From contig CAKPPL010000069.1 of assembly GCA_934177555.1 (NCBI GenBank), positions 1 to 6,122 on the forward strand: a stretch of 6,122 nucleotides of DNA, given 5' to 3'. The position numbers and the translations under genes were made by a program. This DNA comes from an uncultured Clostridia bacterium. GTDB taxonomy: Bacteria > Bacillota > Clostridia > TANB77 > CAG-508. Within the stretch, counting starts at the first letter, position 1, and each line of letters opens with the position of its first letter. Under the pieces are notes generated by a model. It was not told the origin of the DNA and searched no databases. It saw nothing but the letters and a program-made list of their open reading frames with translations. Positions 1-4,822 of this stretch are shown here, piece after piece.

Positions 1-287
1 GTATAGGCTCAGATTTAGTACAAATTTCTACTGGATATGATTTTTTAAAAATGGTTATAGATGTAGCATTAGGAAAGAAACCAGATTTTGAAAAAGTTGG
101 AGAACCTAGAAAAGCAATTATAAAATTTATTTTTTCTAATGAAGATATAAAAGAATTAGAATTGGTAAAAAAAGAGCATCCAGAATATGTTTATTATATT
201 AGCCCAATAGATAAAATAAACTCACATGAAATTATAGACAGTTCTACAAGGTATGGGTATTATATTTTAGCACTTCCGATAGTATAA
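1..287 (+). CDS. ATP-grasp ligase, C-terminal part only (5' end outside window)
   Basis: The reading frame is open from position 3 and ends at TAA 285-287, so the gene begins upstream; the ATG at 51 lies inside it and has no ribosome binding site. The visible 94 residues start with IGSDLVQISTGYDFLK, followed by VIDVALGKKP. This matches the end of the ATP-grasp fold in the carboxylate-amine ligase group (L-amino-acid ligases and carbamoyl-phosphate-synthase-like enzymes), where a GDFIGS..L..STG..F segment precedes a helix ending in ALG. The tail, with PIDKI near the middle and DSSTRYGYYILAL at the end, resembles the small C-terminal domain of L-amino-acid-ligase-type proteins, which often ends in a D-S-x-x-R-x-G-Y-x-I pattern. 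Such enzymes join a carboxylate to an amine through an acyl-phosphate using ATP; the substrate cannot be inferred here. The gene lies 13 bp before two small membrane proteins, suggesting co-transcription. The family call is fairly sure, the specific activity is not. Confidence 0.7.
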   Translation, partial: IGSDLVQISTGYDFLKMVIDVALGKKPDFEKVGEPRKAIIKFIFSNEDIKELELVKKEHPEYVYYISPIDKINSHEIIDSSTRYGYYILALPIV

Positions 288-300
288 TGAAGGGAAAAAT

Positions 301-663
301 ATGGAAAAAGAAAATAATAAAAATATAAAAATAAAAGATATATTTGTCTTACAAATTGTTATAGCAATATATACACTTTCAACAGTGTTTGCTAAATTTG
401 CATCAGGTACAGAATTTTTGTCATTTAATTTTATTTTGTTTTATGGTATAGAAATTGCAATTTTAGGATTATATGCAATTATTTGGCAACAACTAATAAA
501 AAAATTTGATATATCTGTAGCATATGCAAATAAAGCAATGGGATTATTATGGTCAATTATATGGGCTATTCTAATATTTAATGATACAATAACAATAAAA
601 AATATAGTAGGAGTAATAATTGTAATAATAGGTACAATTATAGTAAATAGTGAAGATGAGTAA
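301..663 (+). CDS. Small EamA/EmrE-like membrane protein, first of a pair
   Basis: This 120-residue protein has four predicted membrane helices, at about residues 13-33, 40-62, 71-93 and 98-115, with a short charged N-terminus and an acidic tail (SEDE). The third and fourth helices carry SVAYANKAMGLLWSIIWAI, then F-N-D-T-I-T and a glycine-rich final helix (VGVIIVIIGTII). That is the layout of half-size drug/metabolite transporters (SMR, ArnE/ArnF and single EamA repeats), in which an acidic or polar loop followed by I-T-x-x-N-I-x-G precedes the last helix. Such half-size proteins work as dimers. The start is supported by AAGGG at 290-294, six bases before the ATG. Its stop overlaps the start of a second half-size protein, so a heterodimer of the two is the natural inference. 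Possible cargo includes a lipid-linked sugar, as for ArnE/ArnF, or a small product of the ATP-grasp enzyme upstream. The family call is good; the substrate is unknown. Confidence 0.75.
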   Translation: MEKENNKNIKIKDIFVLQIVIAIYTLSTVFAKFASGTEFLSFNFILFYGIEIAILGLYAIIWQQLIKKFDISVAYANKAMGLLWSIIWAILIFNDTITIKNIVGVIIVIIGTIIVNSEDE

Positions 664-991
664 ATATATAATTTTATTAATATTAGCAGTTTTAGTAAGT
701 TCGATTTCACAAATAATTTTAAAGAAAAGTGCTTCTAAAACTTATACATCAATTTTTAAAGAATATTTTAATATATATGTTATTACAGGATATGGATTAA
801 TGGTAATATCAACTATTTTAGTCATATTAGGCTTAAAGGGAGTCCCTTATAAAAATGAACCAATTATTGAATCATTAGGATACATTTTTGTAATGATTTT
901 AAGTAACATAATTTTAAAAGAAAAAATAACTAGAAAAAAATTAATAGGAAATTTATTAATATTTCTTGGAATAATTGTTTATTATATTTAG
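656..991 (+). CDS. Small ArnE/EmrE-like membrane protein, second of a pair
   Basis: This 111-residue protein has four predicted membrane helices, at about residues 3-22, 40-60, 65-87 and 95-111. The first helix has SSISQIILKKSA, close to the S-x-x-x-Q-x-x-x-K-x-A pattern at the end of helix 1 in ArnE and related half-size transporters. GLKGVP followed by a helix, then LKEKITRKKLIGNLLIFLGI, matches the last two helices of that family. I chose the ATG at 656, whose first codons overlap the stop of the preceding gene (ATGAGTAA at 656-663). There is no clear Shine-Dalgarno site, so translation is probably coupled to the upstream gene. A GTG at 650 in the same frame would add two residues and cannot be excluded. 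The overlap and similar size make a heterodimer with the preceding protein likely. An unusual point is NEPIIES at about residues 68-74, which puts two glutamates at the start of helix 3; whether either is a proton-coupling site is unknown. Confidence 0.75.
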   Translation: MSKYIILLILAVLVSSISQIILKKSASKTYTSIFKEYFNIYVITGYGLMVISTILVILGLKGVPYKNEPIIESLGYIFVMILSNIILKEKITRKKLIGNLLIFLGIIVYYI

Positions 992-1005
992 AAAGGATAG
1001 TACAT

Positions 1006-1890
1006 ATGGAAAATAATATTCCTGAGTTTTTTAAAGAAATGATAAAAAAACAATATGGAGAAAATATAGAAAAAAAGATATTAAATGGATATCTAGTAGA
1101 CAAACCTGTAACATTAAGAATAAATACTATAAAATCAGATTTTAAAAAAGTAAAAGAAGAATTAGAAAGAAATAATATAAAATTCCAAAAAGTTGATTGG
1201 TATGACTCTGCATTAATAATAGAGAATGTAAAAGAAGAAAAAATAAGAGAATTAGATATTTATAATAATGGAGAAATATATTTACAGAGTCTTTCATCAA
1301 TGTTACCACCTATTGTTCTTGAACCAAAACCAGGTGAAAATATTTTAGATATGACAGCAGCTCCTGGAGGAAAAACTACACAAATTGCAGCTATTTCTAA
1401 TAATGAAGCAATGATAACTGCATGTGAGAAAAATAAAATAAGAGCTGATAGACTAAAATATAATTTAGAAAAACAATGTGCAAATAGAGTGAATTTAATG
1501 TATGAAGATGCACGTAAATTAGATGATATGTTTTCATTTGATAAAATTTTATTAGATGCACCATGTAGTGGAAGTGGAACAATGAACATATTTCAAAAAA
1601 ACTTTACAATGGACTTAATAAAAAGAACTTTAAAAATACAAGAAGAATTATTAGATAAAGCATTAAGATTATTAAAACCAGGGCATGAAATGATATATTC
1701 AACATGCTCTATATTAAAAGAAGAAAATGAAGATATTATACAAAAAATACTTAAGAAAAATAAAGTTCAAGTAGTTCCAATAAAACCAATAGCTAATGTG
1801 GAACTATTAGAAACTAAAATTCCAGGAACTATTTGTGTTTGTCCATCTGAATTATATGAAGGATTTTTCATAGCAAAACTAAGAAGATAG
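1006..1890 (+). CDS. RsmB/NOP2/Sun-family RNA cytosine-5 methyltransferase
   Basis: This is a cytoplasmic enzyme that transfers a methyl group from S-adenosylmethionine to C5 of a cytosine in rRNA or tRNA. In the 294 residues, the SAM-binding motif I is DMTAAPGGKT at 115-124. Motif IV is DAPCSGSG at 184-191, with Cys187 as the cysteine that helps release the product. Motif VI is STCS at 232-235, with Cys234 as the expected nucleophile. QSLSS at 94-98 and the closing GTICVCPSELYEGFFIAKL are also typical of the family. The N-terminal 90 residues fit the usual small RNA-binding lobe (VTLRINTIK at 35-43). There is no NusB domain as in RsmB and no C-terminal PUA-type extension as in RsmF, so it is a short, core-only member and the RNA target cannot be named. 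AGAAAGGA at 990-997 lies eight bases before the ATG. Gaps of 14 bp upstream and 10 bp downstream suggest operon membership. Confidence 0.9.
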   Translation: MENNIPEFFKEMIKKQYGENIEKKILNGYLVDKPVTLRINTIKSDFKKVKEELERNNIKFQKVDWYDSALIIENVKEEKIRELDIYNNGEIYLQSLSSMLPPIVLEPKPGENILDMTAAPGGKTTQIAAISNNEAMITACEKNKIRADRLKYNLEKQCANRVNLMYEDARKLDDMFSFDKILLDAPCSGSGTMNIFQKNFTMDLIKRTLKIQEELLDKALRLLKPGHEMIYSTCSILKEENEDIIQKILKKNKVQVVPIKPIANVELLETKIPGTICVCPSELYEGFFIAKLRR

Positions 1891-1900
1891 GAAAGAAGAG

Positions 1901-2599
1901 ATGTATTTAATAATTGATGAAAAAATGAGAAAAATAGAAAAAGATACATTAAAGAAAATGGGATATAAACTGATAGAAATAAAAAAGAACAATAAAGTTT
2001 ATGAAGAGATTTCATCACATGTAGATATATTTGTATGTAAAATAGGAGAAAAGATTATTGTCGAAAAATCACAATTCAATAATATTCGATCAATATTTAA
2101 TGTAGAACAAGGATATGAAGAGATAGAAGAAAAATATCCATATGATATAAAATATAATGTGTGTATAATAGGAAAAAAAGCAATTCACAATTTAAAATAT
2201 ACTGATTCAAAGATAATAGAGGAATTAAAAAAACAAAACTATGAATTAATAAATACTACACAAGGATATACTAATTGTTCCATTGCTGTTATAGATGATA
2301 ATAGTGCTATTGTTACAGATAAAGGATTAAATAAAATTCTACAAAAACATAATATAAATACATTATACATTGAAGATGAACTAGATATAAAACTAATAAA
2401 TAAAGCTCAATACAGTGATAAAAAAGGTTTTATCGGTGGATGTATGGCCAGAATTGGAAAAAATATAATTGTATTTGGTGATTTAAATAAAATAGATTCA
2501 AAACATAAAATAAAAGATTTTATTTATAATAGAAATTTAAAAATAATAGAATTTAAAAATTTAGATGTAATTGACTATGGAGGAATAGTAGAGTTATAA
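1901..2599 (+). CDS. DUF6873-like protein (possible pentein/GME fold), function unknown
   Basis: This 232-residue protein has no signal peptide or membrane segment. From memory of family patterns it resembles the clostridial DUF6873 proteins, which are described as having a GME (amidinotransferase-like pentein) fold. Supporting stretches are SSHVDIFVCKIGEKIIV (38-54), KKAIHNLKYTD (92-102), QGYTNCSIAVID (121-132), AIVTDKG (136-142), GFIGGCMARIGKNIIVFGDL (176-195) and the closing DYGGIVEL (225-232). The protein reads as repeated units of strand, turn, strand with 'hydrophobic run, D/G, hydrophobic run' patterning, which suits a pseudo-repeat fold. In penteins with known chemistry a cysteine and a histidine act on guanidino groups. 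Here His40, His96, Cys126 and Cys181 are candidates, but I cannot assign an active site. GGAAAG at 1890-1895 overlaps the stop codon of the methyltransferase gene and sits five bases before the ATG, so the two genes are tightly linked. The family call is moderate, the function unknown. Confidence 0.6.
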   Translation: MYLIIDEKMRKIEKDTLKKMGYKLIEIKKNNKVYEEISSHVDIFVCKIGEKIIVEKSQFNNIRSIFNVEQGYEEIEEKYPYDIKYNVCIIGKKAIHNLKYTDSKIIEELKKQNYELINTTQGYTNCSIAVIDDNSAIVTDKGLNKILQKHNINTLYIEDELDIKLINKAQYSDKKGFIGGCMARIGKNIIVFGDLNKIDSKHKIKDFIYNRNLKIIEFKNLDVIDYGGIVEL

Positions 2600-2612
2600 A
2601 AGAAAGGGCAAA

Positions 2613-3344
2613 ATGACTTCAAAATATATAAAAATAAAAGATGAAAAAATACCAACTAAAATTATAAGCTATAAGAACTCAAATACAGTAAAAATATTAT
2701 TTGATGGGAATATATTAAAAATTACTAAACCACGTTTTTTGTCTAATATTAAATTGACTGAAATTTTAGAAGATAGTGAAGATGAAATATATAATAAATA
2801 TAAAAAAATAATTTCTTCACAAATAAAAACAATAAAGCAATGGCAAACAGGAGAAGAAATATATTATAAAGGAACAATATATAAAATTGTTAGAAAGAAA
2901 AATTTAAAAAATAATATAGAGATTGAACTAGACGAAAAAGATAAAACATTTAATATAAAAGTACCTGAAAATAGTGAAAATAATTTAAAAGAAAAAATAG
3001 ACAGTTTAGTAAAAAGATTATTTAAGAATAATACAGAAGTTTTAGTAAGTAAAAAAGTTCCATATTGGAGCAATGTAATGAAATTACAATATAATGAAGT
3101 TAAGGTAAGAGATGCGATTACAAGGTTTGGAAGTTGCATGCCAAGTAAGAAAAATTTATATTTTTCTTCAAGATTAATAATGTTACCAGATAATGTTGTA
3201 GATGCAATTATTGTTCATGAATTTTGTCATATGATTTATCAAAAACATGATAAAAAATTTTATGAATTAGCATGTAAATATAAAAAGGATTACATGGAAA
3301 TTGATAAATGGTTAAAAATTAATTCAAAAAATATAATGTTTTAA
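2613..3344 (+). CDS. YgjP/M48-type zinc metallopeptidase
   Basis: This 243-residue protein carries a zinc-protease motif, HEFCH at 202-206, in the stretch VVDAIIVHEFCHMIYQKH. His202 and His206 would bind zinc and Glu203 would be the catalytic base. The following KHDKKFYEL around His212 matches the N-H-S-x-x-F-W segment of the YgjP-like (DUF45) family. RFGSCMPSKKNLYFSSRL at 171-188 is the conserved R-W-G-S-C-s...L-x-x-x-x-R-L block just before it. The N-terminal half (about 1-140) is lysine-rich and strand-forming, as is usual for the family, and total length is close to the 230-240 residues seen in relatives. There is no signal peptide or membrane helix, so a cytoplasmic location is expected. 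The physiological substrate of this family is not known. AGAAAGGG at 2601-2608 supports the start; gaps are 13 bp before and 17 bp after. No catalytic residue appears lost. Confidence 0.85.
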   Translation: MTSKYIKIKDEKIPTKIISYKNSNTVKILFDGNILKITKPRFLSNIKLTEILEDSEDEIYNKYKKIISSQIKTIKQWQTGEEIYYKGTIYKIVRKKNLKNNIEIELDEKDKTFNIKVPENSENNLKEKIDSLVKRLFKNNTEVLVSKKVPYWSNVMKLQYNEVKVRDAITRFGSCMPSKKNLYFSSRLIMLPDNVVDAIIVHEFCHMIYQKHDKKFYELACKYKKDYMEIDKWLKINSKNIMF

Positions 3345-3345
3345 G

Positions 3346-3352
3346 AAAGAGG
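3346..3352 (+). promoter_or_regulatory. Ribosome binding site that fixes the yqeY start
   Basis: AAAGAGG ends directly before a TTG codon at 3353 that is in frame with the downstream gene, and lies nine bases before the ATG at 3362. A ribosome bound here could not start at the touching TTG, so the ATG is the better start. Confidence 0.6.
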
Positions 3353-3361
3353 TTGATTATA

Positions 3362-3805
3362 ATGTTAAAAGAAAAATTAATGGAAGATTTAAAAAATGCA
3401 ATGAAAAATAAAGAAGAAGTAAAAAAGAATACTGTACAAATGGTAAGAGCAGCAATTTTACAAATAGAAAAAGATAAAGGAATAGAAGTAGATGACAACA
3501 AGATATTAGAAATAATTGCAAAAGAAGTAAAATCAAAAAAAGATGCTTTAAAAGATTTTGAAAAAGCTGAAAGAGAAGATTTAATAAATCAAACAAATCA
3601 AGAAATAGAAGTTCTTCAAAAATATTTACCAAAACAACTATCAAGAGAAGAAATAAAAGAACAATTAGAAGTAATTATATCAGAAACTGGTGCTAAAACG
3701 ATGAAAGATATGGGAATAATTATGAAAGAAGCAAAAGCTAAAATGGGAGCATCTGCCGATGGAAAAACAATAAATGAAATTGCAAAAGAAATAATGGGAT
3801 TATAA
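3362..3805 (+). CDS. yqeY: YqeY/GatB-like domain protein
   Basis: This 147-residue protein is the full length of stand-alone YqeY proteins, which share the helical tail domain of the GatB subunit of the tRNA-dependent amidotransferase. The N-terminal helical part opens with MLKEKLMEDLKNAMKNK, as is typical, and continues with VQMVRAAI at about 25-32. EIEVLQKYLPKQLS (81-94) links to the C-terminal part. The C-terminal half has KDMGIIMKEAKAKMG (115-129) and GKTINEIAKEIM (134-145), the conserved tRNA-binding-like helices. It probably contacts tRNA, but no reaction is established for the free-standing protein. The TTG at 3353 would add three residues but abuts the ribosome binding site, so I used the ATG at 3362. 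The stop is 12 bp before the rdgB homologue, and an AAGGAGA site overlaps this stop, so the two are probably translated from one transcript. The sequence is rich in lysine and glutamate with no membrane segment. Confidence 0.9.
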   Translation: MLKEKLMEDLKNAMKNKEEVKKNTVQMVRAAILQIEKDKGIEVDDNKILEIIAKEVKSKKDALKDFEKAEREDLINQTNQEIEVLQKYLPKQLSREEIKEQLEVIISETGAKTMKDMGIIMKEAKAKMGASADGKTINEIAKEIMGL

Positions 3806-3817
3806 GGAGAAAATAAT

Positions 3818-4426
3818 ATGAAAATGATATATGGAACAAGTAATGTGAATAAAATTAAAGATATAAAATCAATAATAGAGGCACATGGACAAAACATAGA
3901 AATTTTTTCATTAAAAGATATTGGTTTTACAGATGAAATAATAGAAGATGGAGAAACATTTGAAGAAAATTCTAAAATTAAAGCTGTTGCAGTAAAGGAA
4001 TTTTGTGAAAAAAATAAAATTGAATATGACATAATAACAACTGATGATGCAGGTTTATGCATAGAATGCTTAAATGGAGCTCCTGGAGTTTATTCTGCTA
4101 GATATGCTGGAAAAGGAGCTACTCAAGAACAAATTTTAGATAAAATAATGCGAGAAATAAAAGAAACAAATGATAAAAATAGAAAAGCAAAATTTGTATG
4201 TGTTTTAACAAGTTTTTTAAAAGATGGAACAGAGATTGTATCAAGAGGGGAATGTAATGGAACAATAGCAGAAAAAGTTAAAAAATTAGGTGGACTTACA
4301 TATTCTCCAGTTTTTATCCCAGATGGATATCAAGTTCCAATGAGCGAATTAAGTGCAGAAGAATATGAAAGAGCACATAATCATAGAGACAAAGCATTTT
4401 CAGATTTGTTAAAAAAATTAAAATAA
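3818..4426 (+). CDS. rdgB: RdgB/HAM1-family non-canonical purine NTP pyrophosphatase, atypical base pocket
   Basis: Family members hydrolyse XTP, ITP and dITP to the monophosphate and pyrophosphate, keeping deaminated purines out of DNA and RNA. The 202 residues have the usual length. Hallmarks present are TSNVNKIKDI at 7-16 (the S/T-x-N-x-x-K phosphate motif), EDGETFEENSKIKA at 43-56, DDAGL at 76-80 with the catalytic or metal-binding acidic pair, GAPGVYSARYAG at 87-98, KAKFVCVL at 123-130 and G-E-C-N-G at 144-148. The nucleobase-recognition segments are altered. The usual G-G-F-G-Y-D-P reads GGLTYSP at 158-164, and the usual E-E-K-x-x-x-S-H-R reads E-E-Y-E-R-A-H-N-H-R at 181-190, with one residue more between E-E and H-R than in the E. 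coli and Bacillus proteins as I recall them. His189-Arg190 are kept. Hydrolysis of some nucleotide is likely; the exact substrate may differ. AAGGAGA at 3804-3810 supports the ATG at 3818. A second ATG two codons later is less well spaced. Confidence 0.88.
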   Translation: MKMIYGTSNVNKIKDIKSIIEAHGQNIEIFSLKDIGFTDEIIEDGETFEENSKIKAVAVKEFCEKNKIEYDIITTDDAGLCIECLNGAPGVYSARYAGKGATQEQILDKIMREIKETNDKNRKAKFVCVLTSFLKDGTEIVSRGECNGTIAEKVKKLGGLTYSPVFIPDGYQVPMSELSAEEYERAHNHRDKAFSDLLKKLK

Positions 4427-4453
4427 AGAGCATAATTAAATAAAAAAGAGATA

Positions 4454-4533
4454 TAATATAATTAGCATATGAAATTTCTGAAAATTCAATAAAAAAATAG
4501 TTGCAATTAAAAGAAATATATGCTAATATATTA
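4454..4533. repeat. Long imperfect inverted repeat between rdgB and the 6S RNA
   Basis: ATTAGCATAT at 4461-4470 is an exact reverse complement of ATATGCTAAT at 4518-4527. Pairing continues outward after a one-base bulge (A4460) for six pairs (4454-4459 with 4528-4533). It continues inward after a three-base bulge (4471-4473) for six pairs (ATTTCT 4474-4479 with AGAAAT 4512-4517). A further four pairs are possible nearer the loop (4483-4486 with 4505-4508). That gives 22 pairs in the main stem, which is more than AT-richness alone readily explains. No T-run follows on the plus strand, so it is not a standard intrinsic terminator. It could stabilise the 3' end of the upstream mRNA, be a small degenerate element, or have a regulatory role. 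The role is unknown. Confidence 0.6.
4501..4529 (+). promoter_or_regulatory. Candidate promoter of the 6S RNA gene
   Basis: TTGCAA (4501-4506) and TAATAT (4524-4529) are 17 bases apart, and TG at 4521-4522 forms an extended -10 motif. A start near 4536 would leave an 18-base leader before the 6S closing stem, which would need trimming. A weaker alternative is TATAAC at 4546-4551, but it would start transcription inside the stem. The -10 overlaps the 3' arm of the inverted repeat. AT-rich DNA makes such matches common, so this is tentative. Confidence 0.35.
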
Positions 4534-4552
4534 ATAACAAATAAATATAACA

Positions 4553-4740
4553 AACCCTGCATAGTACGTGTGACACAGAATTTTTAGAACCTACAAGTTT
4601 AAAGAGGGGCCAAAACCTTTGAGTATGGCGTGCAAGCTTACACTTTCGAGTAGTAAGAAGCCCATGAGTATTCAAGTAGGCACCCACCTGTCGAAGACAG
4701 GTCCTTAAAAATTCGGCAACTTACGGCTAAGGCGGGGATT
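4553..4740 (+). ncRNA. ssrS: 6S RNA (RNA polymerase-binding regulator)
   Basis: 6S RNA folds into a long rod that mimics an open promoter and sequesters housekeeping sigma-factor RNA polymerase in stationary phase. The sequence is far richer in G and C than its surroundings and keeps the Firmicute 6S landmarks: CCCTGC at the 5' end, AGAACCTACA at about 4586-4595, and CACCCACC before a hairpin near the 3' end. The rod is supported by pairing. CCCTGC (4555-4560) pairs with GCGGGG (4732-4737) as the closing stem. GAATTTTTA (4578-4586) pairs exactly with TAAAAATTC (4706-4714). A side hairpin has ACCTGTC (4686-4692) against GACAGGT (4696-4702). An apical hairpin has CTTAC (4637-4641) against GTAAG (4653-4657), with a TTCG loop. 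The closing stem is followed by six T residues (4739-4744), so it probably also ends transcription. The exact ends are estimates. A riboswitch or tmRNA is unlikely given this rod-like fold. Confidence 0.85.
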
Positions 4741-4765
4741 TTTTGTGTGAAATATATAAATAATA

Positions 4766-4795
4766 TGTTCAAAATAATAAGAAATGTGATAAAAT
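4766..4795 (+). promoter_or_regulatory. Candidate dnaE promoter
   Basis: TAAAAT at 4790-4795 matches the -10 consensus at five of six positions. A poor -35 candidate, TGTTCA at 4766-4771, lies 18 bases upstream. Transcription would begin near 4802, leaving about 20 bases before the dnaE ATG. Its position just after the 6S 3' end supports separate transcription of dnaE, but the -35 is weak. Confidence 0.4.
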
Positions 4796-4812
4796 ACATA
4801 AAAAAGCAAAAT

Positions 4813-4817
4813 GGAGG
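4813..4817 (+). promoter_or_regulatory. Ribosome binding site that fixes the dnaE start
   Basis: GGAGG lies five bases before the ATG at 4823. An in-frame ATG at 4811 would add four residues but overlaps this site and has no ribosome binding site of its own, so 4823 is the better start. Confidence 0.75.
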
Positions 4818-4822
4818 AAAAT

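Noticed and set aside
51..287. A separate 78-residue gene starting at ATG 51
   Set aside because: The frame stays open upstream to the window edge with conserved ATP-grasp residues before the ATG, and no ribosome binding site precedes it.
3357..4062. Minus-strand open frames opposite yqeY and rdgB
   Set aside because: They are antisense to two clearly conserved genes. Leucine- and serine-rich runs come from reverse-complemented lysine and glutamate codons.
4427..4460. TATAAT at 4452-4457 as a strong promoter
   Set aside because: No acceptable -35 box lies 16-18 bases upstream, and the match falls in very AT-rich DNA within the outer arm of the inverted repeat.
4314..4562. Minus-strand open frame of 82 codons across the rdgB end and the intergenic hairpin
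   Set aside because: It overlaps the rdgB 3' end and the 6S 5' end, is hydrophobic in the way antisense AT-rich DNA usually reads, and matches no family.
4553..4740. Riboswitch or tmRNA controlling dnaE
   Set aside because: The rod-like pairing, 6S sequence landmarks and lack of any tRNA-like end or ligand-aptamer pattern fit 6S RNA better.
4732..4744. A free-standing intrinsic terminator at the GC-rich stretch followed by T6
   Set aside because: The GC-rich bases pair with the distant 6S 5' end rather than a local partner, so this is the 3' end of the 6S RNA and not a separate local hairpin.
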